A DNA stretch of 64,000 bases from Microglena sp. YARC (lineage: Eukaryota > Chlorophyta > Chlorophyceae > Chlamydomonadales > Chlamydomonadaceae). How positions within the stretch are numbered: the stretch's first letter is position 1; each line of letters begins with the position of its first letter. A program made the translations under genes and the position numbers. Of this stretch, positions 43,216 through 53,245 are shown in pieces. The DNA lies in the NCBI GenBank assembly GCA_022414725.1, contig CM039464.1, forward strand, positions 61,727,313 to 61,791,312, read 5' to 3'. The notes beneath the pieces are model-generated. The model saw nothing but the letters and a program-made list of their open reading frames with translations. It had not been told where the DNA came from and ran no database searches.

Positions 43216-43738
43216 TTTCCACCTCCAATTTGTAACAGGTTTCCACCTCCACCCCCCCCACACACACCCACAAGAGTCTCTCTGGCACCCCACCAGTTCA
43301 CCAGCAGCACAGGAAAAGCGCTGAAAAAAACACAGTTGCGCGCTTAAAGCGCAGTTTTTTTTGTGTAGCGCTTTTTTTTGAGGCTTTTGGAAAGCGCTGC
43401 GTTTTTTTGCCTCTGCGCTTATAGCGCAGATTTGTTTTCTCCAGGGCGCTATAGCGCTGGTCAAATTGGCCAATTGAAGTACCCTGGTACTCCAACAAGT
43501 CAGTCCAGCTGAAGAGAGCAGACAACCTGAACAATACGATAGAAGACGAGGTGACCTCCAGCCTAAAGCACGGGAGCCCTATTGCCATACAAGTGACTTA
43601 TAATGGGCACAAGGGGTATAATGGGCATAAGGAAAAGGTGTGGGACCTTATGGCAACTGCTACTAGCAATGAGGGACCTCCCAAGCTGCTGCCACAATTG
43701 GGATCAGTGGACAGCTCGGCTGTCTTACAAGCTATGTG

Positions 43739-44451
43739 TAGGGTTTGGAAGCAAACGTTTATTTGTATTTGTATAAGCCTTATAAACATATACATATAAA
43801 CGTGTAGGAAAATTAGGCACTTCCTGAGAAAATACTTTTACATGGTTTTAAAGGTATTGCTGCGTAGCTAATTTCATTGGCATCACATATCAACTCTCAG
43901 AAAAATAATCTGGCAAGTTTAGGTTGTCCAAATCTCAGAAAAGAAATAACGACCAGAAAGCGCGGTGCCAATCTAAGGGAGCCATTAAATGCCAGTTGGT
44001 ATATTATAACTGTATGAGTGCATAATAATATAAGTACATAACGGTATTGCAATTTTGTCCATGTTCACATTGCACTAGGCTTGCACCATCAATCCTTCAA
44101 GCCCACGTAGGAGCACAGCTTGTGGAATGGAAGGCTAGGTGGCGCTCAGATATGTGTGCCATCCTGGCTATCTAGATCAACCATTAGGCCAAATGTTTAT
44201 AAAATAATGCGTGTGAATGGTGATTTTATTGCATATTGTGATAGAGGAGGTCAAAAGCTTTCCAATGAGCTATCTAAATCAAAAATATAATGAAAACCAA
44301 GAAAGTTAAGTGCCGGGACGTGTGCTGTACTTCTTGAAGTACCGACTATACGTTTTGTATACGACGTATATAAGGTCGATTTGAGAAACAATGTACGGCG
44401 TATTTATACGTATACACGTATATTATACGTTTATATGTCGGTCCAACCCTA
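43739..44451. mobile_element. 713-bp hAT-like element with a perfect 8-bp target duplication
   Basis: Flanked by GCTATGTG at 43731-43738 and 44452-44459. Ends are TAGGGTTTGGA and, inverted, TCCAACCCTA. The interior is AT-rich with TACGTATAT-type palindromes near the right end and no coding capacity. It splits the large pseudogene between VLQAMC and RFPYTNVDG; removing it restores the frame. Confidence 0.85.
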
Positions 44452-44933
44452 GCTATGTGTCGCTTCCCCTACACAAATGTTGATGGACAACATGTCTTCT
44501 TTGAAGTTCCCCTTGCTACTGCCCCCACAGATGCATGGCAATGCGTGGTTGAATTGGATGGAGTGGCGTGTGCAGAGGTGCTACCCCCTGACATGATGAA
44601 TGTGGGCAGCATGCGTGAACACATTGGGGCCCACATTCTCCAGGGAGACATACCAGACACTTCATGTGGGTGTTGTGGTGGCCAAGCTGTACCCCAAGCA
44701 TCAACAAGGGAGGGCAAGCAGTCATAATCTGCAAGGCTAAGTACTTCAAGAAGTACAGCCAGAAGGCCAACAAGGGTGATAAGGCGGCATGCACCAACAC
44801 CCCGATTGTGTGCCCTCACTGCCCAGCCACCATATAGAAGTACGGAATGGAGTCCCACCACAAGGAAAAGCACAGTGGTGTGGCTCAAGTCCCCCAATTG
44901 GGGCTTACGAGGTGGCACACATGGCAGCTGTGA

Positions 44934-45656
44934 TGAGCAAGTTGAAGCCTCGACAGCCTCAACTATAGTTTCTTGTCTGATGTGCTTTTTGGGGACCAGA
45001 ACAAGTTGAAGGCCTGATAGGGGCCTAACCAACTGAACAATAGCTTCTTGTTGTGCACTCAGAGCAGAGCAATTAATGGACCCATAGACCCATACTACGA
45101 TTCGAGACATAGCTTTTATTGTAGGCTACAGCTGGCTGCAGGCAGCAGCTTCTAGGCAGCTCCCCTGGCTGGCGATTCAGCCCAAACTAAAGCGAGCTGG
45201 CGCACCTTGGAGCTGACATAATGATGGTGGGCGCAGGTGGGCGTTACATTTAGACCTTTCGGTGGGCTTCATGTAGCAAGCCCATGCAGTTTCCATGCCA
45301 ATACTAGGCAAGTTAGTTATGAAGGATCTTGAAGGAAGGAAAGGAACTGTAAGGAGGCTCCAGGAAGCTGAAATATTGAGGTATCTAGGTTGCAGACTCG
45401 AATAATTTGTACTTGTGTTCAGGCCGTGTTTAAAAACATTCCACAAACATTCTCAGGGTTTTAAAAATGCAGGGTACTAAAGGAGATGATTTGCCACAAC
45501 ATAGGCTAGTTTTCATCTAAATTGGCAGGGTCCGCCCCCCCCCCCTTTTTTTTACTATTCCAACTTTTTGGACGGGGTACCAGATATTTCCCGTTTGCCA
45601 TCCTCCCGCTTCAACAAACATATTTTATAACAAGCTATACCTCTTCCATCCCCTAC
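44934..45656. other. Non-coding sequence with an arm of the CATAGC MITE
   Basis: At 45107-45175 CATAGCTTTTATTGTAGGCT followed by AGCAGCTTCTAGGCAGCTCC matches one arm of the MITE at 38983-39186; the other arm is not seen. A run of C then T lies at 45535-45552. No gene is recognised. Confidence 0.5.
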
Positions 45657-45825
45657 ATCTTTGAAAAAAGTTGGTTTCTGCAGGCCTGTTTGTTTGAGAA
45701 AAAGTCGGTTTCTGCAGGCCTGTTTGTTTGAAAAAAGTCGGTTTCTGCAGGCCTGTTTGTTTGAAAAAAAGTCGGTTTCTGCAGGCCTGTTTGTTTGAAA
45801 AAAGTCGGTTTCTGCAGGCCTGCAG
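45657..45825 (+). repeat. 33-bp minisatellite, five copies
   Basis: The unit GTTTCTGCAGGCCTGTTTGT plus TTGAAAAAAGTCG varies only in the A-run length. Each unit contains PstI- and StuI-type palindromes (CTGCAG, AGGCCT) and CTGCAG|G looks like a splice acceptor after a T-rich tract. Confidence 0.9.
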
Positions 45826-47137
45826 TTTTTAGACAGCTCTTTGATTTATCCACTAGGCTGTGCGTCAATATGTCAACAGATGTAGAATACTAACGATATC
45901 AGCGCAGTAAGTTTGGTTAGATATAGAGATAGGGGAGCTGTCCATCCTAGCTGTCCATCCTAGAAACTTGGATGTTCACATGCAGCCAGGTGGTCCTTCG
46001 TGAGCACTTGCCCACCATTTGTTGGTGTGTGTGTTGGGTGGGGGTGGGGCGTGGTGTGTGGTGTGATGTGGGGTCACAGCATGATGCATTTCCATCCCTC
46101 CCTCCCCCCCACCTCCCCCGCACACATTACCCCACCCCACCCCGCCCCGCCTAGGGGAGCTGTCCATCCTAGAAACTTGGATGTGCAATATATGATAGCT
46201 TGAAACAATGACACATCGGTCATATTATAATTGCATTTGTATTTTATCTTGTTGAATATAATATGCAAGTCCTGAATAATTCTTTGAAATAGCACTTCGG
46301 TTAGTATTTATGATTTTAATTGTGTTGGCTCTTTATTTGTGATTTTAATTGTATTGGCTCTTTATTTGTGGTTTTAATTGTGTAGGCTCTTTATTTGTGG
46401 TTTTAATTGTGTTGGCCCTTTGTGTGCAGTATAGATAAATGAAATGATTATTTACAACTTCCTAACTGAATATAGCCTAACGACTCAAATAGTGTGCTTT
46501 GTTATAGCCTAGTGTGTTTTCGCTTCAATTGACCTGATAAACAGATTTTATGCTGATTATAGCCTCACGACTCAAGTAGATTCCATTTTAAGATTTTTAT
46601 TTTCGAATTGTTGAAGCCATTTTTTGAATTGTTGGGACAATTTTTCGATTTTTCGATGCCATGTAATTAAAAATACAAATCGAGACACTAAAGCATATAC
46701 AATACTTCGGATTCGGAATGCTCTCGTCTAACCAGTTTCGAAAGTATGCTTAACTTTGTCAGATTCCGACTGGTGAGGAAGTTAAAATGATATTTCGAAA
46801 CCGGCTCGACTTCTGTACAAGGATCTGCCAGCCTGGCAGGTGCCTCGAGGATCACGCCTCCGTATTAAGTCGTTGTCGGAAATAGGCGCGGATTCAAAAG
46901 ATCTCGTAGAGCCTGTGTCACAGGTCTGTGTTTGTGTCTGTGTCGAGCCAGTGTCACAGGTCTGCTTCACTTCCTCAGAAACTGAATATTGAGGAAGTTT
47001 CGACCTCAAACGGATTTCACGAGAGGAAATTTCTGAAAGCGGCTGGACCCCCCCCCCCCCCCCCCCCCCCCCCCCTGACACATTTTTCGACATTTTTGCG
47101 GTACACGAGCAACTTCCTCACTACCCCCTGTGTGGCG
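45826..47137. other. AT-rich intergenic region between the pseudogene and the F-box/LRR gene
   Basis: A 30-bp segment GGGAGCTGTCCATCCTAGAA..CTTGGATG is present at 45934 and 46154, flanking a G/T then C-rich stretch. A 29-bp repeat (GTTTTAATTGTGTTGGCTCT..TTATTTGTG) occurs four times at 46312-46425. A run of about 26 C lies at 47050-47075. Nothing coding is seen. The 3' UTR of the minus-strand gene probably lies just below 47138. Confidence 0.5.
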
Positions 47138-48322
47138 CTACATTTGCTTATTGGTTAGGGTGACTGGGCAGGAGGGAAGCAAAGCACGGCATGCATCCAA
47201 CAGCGCTACCGGCCAATCAGGTACATTGACGGTAAAGGCATGGGAGGCTCCAGAGCAAAGCGCCACAATGCTTTCCGTCGTCAGCGAACCCGATTGGACA
47301 CTCAAGCATTGTAGCGTTGGAAGGTCTTGGAGAGGAGTGAGGGCGCCATCCATGATCTTGCAGTCTTTCAAGCTGAGGTGGCTGAGACAAGGGAGTGAGC
47401 GAACCAAGGCTTTTGTCCTTTGCTGCTGGATGGAAGTACGCTCCACAACCAGGTCGGTCAGTGTCTTTCCCAGTGGCTGTAGTGTTGTTGCTGGAAGTTG
47501 ATCCGGCATTGCTGACTTATCACTATCGTCTTTCGTGTTGCCATCATCACTTTCTTCACTATCAACTTTCTCCTCCTCTTCCTCCTCCTCCTCATCAGCA
47601 TCTTCACGATCATCTTTCTCCTCCTCCTCATCATCATCATCATCTTCACTATCATCTGCATCCACAGACAGGTCACCATCCACGTAGAGTTTGCTGATAT
47701 TGCAGTGCTGGAGTGCCTTGGCTACTGCAAGTAGGCAAGAAGCAGACCCGATGTCACTTAGCTTGCTGACTCCTTCCAGCCTACGCAGCCGGGTGGTGCC
47801 AGAGAGAAGGTAAGAGAGCTCCGTGCATGAGAAGGTAGCACCGTCTTGGATCCGGTTGGTGTAGTTGTCAGAGTGACGGCCAATAAGTATTTCCAGCTTC
47901 TCCAGGGGATTGTGACACGACAAGCATATTCTCCAGAATTCAAGAGAGCGAAAGTCAGTAAGGCCGCTCAGGGCCTGGGCCACGCAATTGTCCACGGCAC
48001 ACCATGGGCCCAGCATCAGGTCCTGAAGGAGGGGCATCTGCCTAATCGCTGCTGCCATGGAACTGCTGCTGCTGCTGCTGCTGCTGCCATCGGGGAGGGC
48101 GCCACCAAAAATATGTACTAAACCCTCTCCCCCGCCCAGGTGGAGGACCCTCAGCCTTGGTGCACAACCCAAGTGCTCTAGTCCTAGCCTCCATCGCACG
48201 CCTTTGAACTGCATTTCTGAAGTTACTGAAGCTCTACCCCTGCCACTGTCGATTTGGATGCGGTGCTTCAGCTTCAAGCTAGTGAGGCTTGTCAAAGCTG
48301 TAAGCCAGGACAAGGGCACTGA
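47138..48322 (-). CDS. F-box/LRR-like protein, C-terminal exon
   Basis: A 394-codon exon entered at acceptor CTCCACAG|TCAGTGCCC and ending in TNKQM with a TAA. Leucine-rich segments are SWLTALTSLTSLKLKHRIQI, APRLRVLHLGGGEGL, LPCLSHLSLKDCKIMDGAL and LPTLQCLSVQSGSLTTES, with the spacing of irregular LRRs. Two oddities: a Ser run coded by a CAG/AGC repeat near residue 80, and an extremely acidic insert of about 50 residues (DDSEDDDDDEEEEKDDRED..) near the middle. LRR domains in F-box proteins select substrates for SCF ubiquitin ligases. Joining to the exon at 50735 is phase 0 on both sides. The function is a family-level inference. Confidence 0.68.
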   Translation of the reverse strand, partial: SVPLSWLTALTSLTSLKLKHRIQIDSGRGRASVTSEMQFKGVRWRLGLEHLGCAPRLRVLHLGGGEGLVHIFGGALPDGSSSSSSSSSMAAAIRQMPLLQDLMLGPWCAVDNCVAQALSGLTDFRSLEFWRICLSCHNPLEKLEILIGRHSDNYTNRIQDGATFSCTELSYLLSGTTRLRRLEGVSKLSDIGSASCLLAVAKALQHCNISKLYVDGDLSVDADDSEDDDDDEEEEKDDREDADEEEEEEEEKVDSEESDDGNTKDDSDKSAMPDQLPATTLQPLGKTLTDLVVERTSIQQQRTKALVRSLPCLSHLSLKDCKIMDGALTPLQDLPTLQCLSVQSGSLTTESIVALCSGASHAFTVNVPDWPVALLDACRALLPSCPVTLTNKQM

Positions 48323-48432
48323 CTGTGGAGCAAGGGGTGGGTGGGAGGGTGGGGGTAGTTAGTGAGGCTTGTCAAAGCTGTAAGCCAGGACAAGGGCACT
48401 GACTGTGGAGCAAGGGGTGGGTGGGGGTAGTT
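48281..48432 (-). repeat. 80-bp tandem duplication of acceptor plus exon start
   Basis: 48281-48360 and 48361-48432 are near-identical. Each contains, on the minus strand, a pyrimidine-rich tract, ACAG acceptor and the first 43 bases of the exon (SVPLSWLTALTSLT). The exon therefore has two possible 3' splice sites of equal quality. The outer copy, if used without skipping, would lead into the repeat tract. Confidence 0.88.
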
Positions 48433-48858
48433 AGTGGGGGGCGGTATGGGGTAATACCCCCCTGGACAGGGGGATGGGGGGCTGTTGTGGCTTACCACAA
48501 CAACCCCAGTATCTACAAGATCATCATTTCAGATGATTGTATAGTTAATTCCAATCTACTGCTACACAGTGCAATCTGGAGTTAGATGGCATGATTAGGG
48601 GCCGGCTATGTTATGAACTGTAATATTAGTGAATAAATAATATTAGTCGGACTAGCCGTCTCACCAGAATTTCAATTTATTTGAAAATTTAATATTATTG
48701 TGACACTGTAATAATATTCGTTAATAATAGTTTTTCAAACGCTCATATAAGTTGCCTTTCCCTAGTTTCAGGTGAGATGACTCGTCTGACTAAAATTGTG
48801 TAATATTATGTATCCACTAATATTATATAACCTAGCGTCATAGCCTACCCTTAGCCAA

Positions 48859-49465
48859 TGCTCAAGCCCAGCATCTGCAATCCGTCAATACTTTGAATCG
48901 TGCATGCCCCATGCTCAAGCCCAGCATCTGCAATCCGTCAATACTTAGAATCGTGCATGCCTGATGCTCAAGCCCAGCATCTGCAATCCGTCAATACTTT
49001 GAATCGTGCATGCCCGATGCTCAAGCCCAGCATCTGCAATCCGTCAATACTTAGAATCGTGCATGCCCCATGCTCAAGCCCAGCATCTGCAATCCGTCAA
49101 TACTTAGAATCGTGCATGCCCGATGCTCAAGCCCAGCATCTGCAATCCGTAAATACTTATAATCGTGAATGCCCCATGCTCAAGCCCAGCATCTGCAATC
49201 CGTCAATACTCAGAAACGTGCATGCCCCATGCTCAAGCCCAGCATCTGCAATCCGTCAATACTTAGAAACGTGCATGCCCCATGCTCAAGCCCAGCATCT
49301 GCAATCCGTCAATACTTAGAAACGTGCATGCCCCATGCTCAAGCCCAGCATCTGCAATCCGTCAATACTTAGAAACGTGCATGCCCCATGCTCAAGCCCA
49401 GCATCTGCAATCCGTCGATACTTAGAAACGTGCATGCCCAATGTTCAAGCCCAGCATCTGAAATC
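48859..49465 (+). repeat. 53-bp minisatellite, about 11 copies
   Basis: The unit TGCTCAAGCCCAGCATCTGC plus AATCCGTCAATACTTAGAATC.. occurs in about 11 copies with scattered substitutions (GAATCG/GAAACG, CCCCA/CCTGA variants that suggest sub-families). Confidence 0.93.
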
Positions 49466-49560
49466 CGAATACATTTCCCAAACCTGGGAGCCTGATGGAC
49501 AAAACCAGCTCAAATGTTTAGAATCAGGTTTGCCACCTTCTCTCCAAGACTCACAACCAT

Positions 49561-50328
49561 TTGACAACATGGGGTGGGGGGCAGAACCGGCAAGCAGTTC
49601 AACTAAGATTGGCAACATGGGGTGGGCAGAACCGGCAAGCAGTACAACTAAGATTGGCAACATGGGGTGGACAGAACCGGCAAGCAGTACAACTAAGATT
49701 GGCAACATGGGGTGGGCAGAACCGGCAAGCAGTACAACTAAGATTGGCAACATGGGGTGGGCAGAACCGGCAAGCAGTACAACTAAGATTGGCAACATGG
49801 GGTGGGCAGAACCGGCAAGCAGTACAACTAAGATTGGCAACATGGGGTGGGCAGAACCGGCAAGCAGTACAACTAAGATTGGCAACATGGGGTGGGCAGA
49901 ACCGGCAAGCAGTACAACTAAGATTGGCAACATGGGGTGGGCAGAACCGGCAAGCAGTACAACTAAGATTGGCAACATGGGGTGGGCAAAACCGGCAAGC
50001 AGTACAACTAAGATTGGCAACATGGGGTGGGCAGAACCGGCAAGCAGTACAACTAAGATTGGCAACATGGGGTGGGCAGAACCGGCAAGCAGTACAACTA
50101 AGATTGGCAACATGGGGTGGGCAGAACCGGCAAGCAGTACAACTAAGATTGGCAACATGGGGTGGGCAGAAACGGCAAGCAGTACAACTAAGATTGGCAA
50201 CATGGGGTGGGCAGAACCGGCAAGCAGTACAACTAAGATTGGCAACATGGGGTGGGCAGAAATTGCAAGCAGTACAACTAAGATTGGCAACATGGGGTGG
50301 GCAAAAACGGCAAGCAGTACAAATAATA
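49561..50328 (+). repeat. 45-bp minisatellite, about 17 copies, open in several frames
   Basis: The unit GGCAACATGGGGTGGGCAGA plus ACCGGCAAGCAGTACAACTAAGATT has very low divergence. Because 45 is divisible by three, four frames stay open for about 280 codons, including a hydrophobic minus-strand LPILVVLLAGSAHPM repeat. It lies inside the intron of a minus-strand gene, so I treat it as non-coding. Confidence 0.93.
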
Positions 50329-50734
50329 TGCCAAATGCCTCTCAAGGTTGCAGGATACAGTAGTAGGAGACAAATGTTGCCACATTCAAGCAGAAATGGG
50401 AACTGCTTCTGACCATGCTTGTTTAAGAATGAAACCAATATAATAAAAAAATGATCAGTACAATCTGTGTATAATCACGTGCAAAACAAATTTAGTCTCG
50501 GTAGAAAAACAATGTGGAACTCCGGCCCAGGGCTCTATATATCAAGCTGTATACTATACTGCTGCGTTTTCACAGCCCTGGTGCCCGTGGGTCTAGCGCG
50601 GGGGGATAAATTGCACTTGGCATTCTGTTAGACGCCCAGAGGCGTACAAAACGATGTTCCGATCATTCTTCTGTTGCAGCATGTTTCCGTAACCCTATCC
50701 GACAACCTTCCACCTCTCCATCTGAGCCTCTCAC

Positions 50735-51544
50735 CTCACACACAGAAGGTCGCATGTATCTGAATGTTTCAGGAACTGGGCGAAGGTCAGAGTTCAGCTC
50801 CATGCATACCAACTCCAGGCTGGTGAGGTTATGGCAAGCAGCCAGGGGGGCAAAGGGGTTGAGTTCAATGTCCTTTACCAGCACTTGACGCCTGCTTGCT
50901 TAGTGCTGCATGCTGATGCTACTCAGTGAGTCACCCAAATAGTCAGCGATGACCTGTAAATAGGATGCAATCTGGTGCGTATCCACTACTAATCCCTCTG
51001 GGCACAGTTCCATGTGACTTCTGACACCTGGTATGTCCAGGAAGGAATGGTCAAGCAAGCCTGACCTCATCATATAAACAAGAGGGAAGGGGAGCACTTC
51101 CAGGTCGGCCTGGAGGTCGACCAGGCGACCTAACGCTTCCAATTCACCCCCCAACCACTTATAATGGTCAACCTCAAGCAGGCTCCGAGGCCCGTTTTTC
51201 AAGAGCTCGTGGGGATCGGGCATGGAGATGTATGCCACATCCTGACGAAAATGCAGATCTCGCACCGATGGGAAAACGTCAAGCAATGGAATCCTGAACT
51301 TGCGAGGGGTAAAACTAGCGTCCTGGTACTTTTTCCAGAGGTCTAGCCCGATTTTAGCGCAGTTAAGGCTGGTGATGGAAGCTTTCTGCGACAATGCTTT
51401 GCAGCTGCACCGCAAAGCCACCTTCTCGCAGCGGCTGAGAAGCGGCAAGATACTGTTGCTGAACAGATCCCCGGGTATTGCGCCCAGCCCGCTGCGGGCT
51501 GCTCCTTCGCACTGGGACCTTGCATCACCTGCTTGTTCTTCCAT
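50735..51544 (-). CDS. F-box/LRR-like protein, N-terminal exon (contains an in-frame TAA)
   Basis: Starts at ATG 51544 (MEEQAGDARSQCEGAARSG). Residues 24-60, IPGDLFSNSILPLLSRCEKV then ALRCSCKALSQKA, have the shape of an F-box. The exon then runs through LLDVFPSVRDLHFRQDV. In the same frame a TAA occurs at 50902-50900 after SSISMQH, and the frame then continues ASRRQVLVKDIELNPFAPLA and CHNLTSLELVCMELN up to donor GTGTGTGAG|GTGAGA at 50734. The LRR-like sequence beyond the stop suggests a recent nonsense change (or sequence error). I saw no splice pair that would remove the stop and keep the frame. Confidence 0.62.
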
Positions 51545-52258
51545 TAGCGTTGAAACTAGAAAGAAAGAAAAACAGTCGTCACGGGCGTGGCCGAGAAAGA
51601 AAGAAAGAACAGCCGGTACGCAGTGATTTGGCTCCTGGGCGAAAGGGGCGCTCTAGGGGTGCCCGGTTTCCAGATCAGTCGATCGATAATCGATGATAGG
51701 CAGAGATCTCTGATGATAGGTGATCACGCGGGAGGAAAACCACGGGAGCAAAATGGCAGTTGGGTCGCACACGCGCACACACCCGACCACCCCTCCGCGG
51801 AAGGTCCCGTCCAGCCCAGACCTGAACGGCACATACTGCCCAGTCCAAACATGCAACACCTTCAAAATATTCCCTAAAATCAACCCGACCTCTGATCGGT
51901 CTCATTTTTTCTGCATCGAATTCTAACAACAAAATCTAACCTTCATAAATGATTTGCATAATAGTATAGGCACGTTCAATACTGCTTAAAAACAGCAACC
52001 CTGCAAAATGTCCCTTTTTTGTTTGTTTGTTTGTTTGTTTGTTTGTTTGTTAATTCGCAAGCAACAAGGATACAACATAAGTACATGACTGACCGCCCGT
52101 ACATAAGCTTACAATTCCAAAAAACAACAGCTCAGGGGGCGGTCAATATAGTTACCGCCCCTCCATGGGTAGCGACTTCGGTACATCAGGCGTACTGCCG
52201 GACGAGCAAAACGGGCGCGCCAAACGGGTGCGCCAAACGGATGCGCTAGGGAACCTTA
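51545..52258. other. Upstream region of the minus-strand F-box/LRR gene
   Basis: Presumed promoter/5' UTR near 51550-51650 (AAGAAAGAAAGAA tract). A (TTTG)n run lies at 52016-52048. Repeated GCGCGCCAAACGG at 52214-52245. No other gene is seen. Confidence 0.45.
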
Positions 52259-52534
52259 GGGGTAGGTCACACTGCTCTTGCTTTTGGTCGATTTAGCTTT
52301 CGCTTTTGGTCCGATTTTGGTCCGATTAGGGCCCGATTTTGGTGGGGACCAAAAGCGACCAAATCGGACCAAAATCGGACCAAAAGCTAAAACGAAAGCA
52401 AAATCTGGTCTTTGAGACAATTCATTGATCCGATTTTGCTTTCGATTTTGCTTTTGGTCAGGTATTTAAATACAGTAGTATAGCTGATTGTTTTCAAGTC
52501 TAAAAGCTGTAATGTTTTTGAACTGATGACAATT

Positions 52535-52660
52535 TTTTGACAGCCCCCAAAGTGCCGATGCCTTCAAAAATGTGCGCTGTCAAAAAAGCGCACTTGCCTT
52601 TGAAAAAGTGCGCTCGCACCAGTTTTTTAATTGGTGCGCTTTTGTTTTTTTTGCAGGACC
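52535..52660. mobile_element. Fragment of the GCGC-rich hAT-like MITE family
   Basis: TGCGCTGTCAAAAAAGCGCAC and AAAAAGTGCGCTCGCACC resemble the interior of the elements at 19032, 43290-43486 and 57871; the terminal CAGGGTACTT ends are missing or degraded. Confidence 0.4.
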
Positions 52661-52895
52661 TGCATGACCTGCAAGGTGCTGGGACCTGGAGGACCTGCAG
52701 GGAGCTGGGAGCAGGAGCAGGGAGCTGGGAGCAGGGAGCAGGGAGCAGGAGCAGGGAGCAGGAGCAGGGGCGGGAGCTGCCCGCAGCAGGGACGGAGCAG
52801 GAGCGGGAGCAGGAGCAGGAGCAGGGAGCAGGAGCAGGGAGCAGGGAGCTGGGAGCTGCCCGCAGCAGGGACGGAGCTACAGGGAGCTGCAAGTA
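52660..52895 (+). repeat. GGAGCAGGAGCAGGGAGCTG minisatellite
   Basis: Irregular 6- to 14-bp units of GGAGCAG(G/GGA)GCAGG, purine-rich on the plus strand, preceded by GACCTGCATGACCTGCAAGG repeats. Cys/Ser/Ala-rich minus-strand frames are artefacts. Confidence 0.85.
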
Positions 52896-53245
52896 GGGAG
52901 ACTGGATAGTGGAAACAATGCAGATTTGGGAACCTCTGTTACAACCTCGGTTTAAATTATATGACCAAGTCGTCAATTAATAATAGTAAGAAAAGAAATC
53001 CAAGTTGCTTGCTAGAGGGATGTAGCCAAGTTCAATTGGGGAATAATGTAACAATTCGCTTGCTGGGAACATCTAATGAAGTACCAAGTAGGAATAATGT
53101 ACCACTTTAAATTCAACCTCTCAAATCTTGCTACATAGGAAATACGACGAGGTTCCTGAATCCATGTTACGAAGTGACAATCTCTCTCGTGGGTACCGCA
53201 CGAGTAATGTGCCAACGACATGCAACAAAAAATCAGTATAGCCAT

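Larger units (their letters stand above)
41955..43486 (+). mobile_element. 1.5-kb hAT-like element (CAGGGTACTT family) carrying a gene start and two homologous introns
   Basis: Ends CAGGGTACTTCAAAGCGCGC and, inverted, TTGAAGTACCCTG. Flanking 8-bp repeats GTACTCCT (41947-41954) and GTACTCCA (43487-43494) match at 7 of 8. Removing the insert joins ..GTSMYS to NKSVQLKRADN in frame in the large pseudogene, which strongly supports these boundaries. The outer 200 bp at each end are GCGC-rich like the short MITEs at 19032 and 57871. The 1.1-kb interior has a 5' leader, ATG at 42828 and two exons. It looks like a longer, internally deleted relative of the MITEs or one that captured a gene fragment. 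Confidence 0.78.
37564..44933 (+). pseudogene. Large transposon-like gene: tandem zinc fingers, PIP-box motif, RNH-like core region, C-terminal C2H2 (decayed)
   Basis: From ATG at 37564. The N-terminus holds two finger-like motifs, CHVC..QQFEQHKKFC (one-base frameshift inside) and CHCGKVWTAAGDVERHRASC, then QLKISQFF, then a 16-residue repeat. The middle (38171-38880) includes LHKHIVMYLSQNREPRLHQL. After an intron (38880-39291) comes DTVHIAQEVTAVAIASLG, then FESNNLDPALPMYGKVKYLA and TVGPHDVTEKHCGKRLRERI. Later come LYHDLQAVIKNAFFCAAKAQ and NALEEIFAWLRTLSHQRNMD. The C-terminus is CPHCPATI*KYGMESHHKEK. From memory this layout matches a large uncharacterised family abundant in agaricomycete genomes, probably transposon-derived. 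In-frame stops: 37913, 38099, 39314, one near 41098, one near 41113 and one near 44837. Frameshifts lie near 38640, 40570, 40905 and 44690. Confidence 0.65.
48433..50734 (-). other. 2.4-kb intron of the F-box/LRR gene filled by two minisatellites
   Basis: Between donor GAG|GTGAGA (50734) and acceptor at 48323. AT-rich unique sequence at 48500-48850 contains AATAATATT-type palindromes; the 53-bp and 45-bp arrays occupy 48859-50330. The 340 bases next to the donor have no features. Confidence 0.65.

Noticed and set aside
37564..44933. Alternative genetic code with TAG as Gln and TGA as Trp
   Set aside because: Lipase, F-box and LINE-A frames use TAA/TAG/TGA as ordinary stops, and the same pseudogene also has frameshifts, so decay explains it better.
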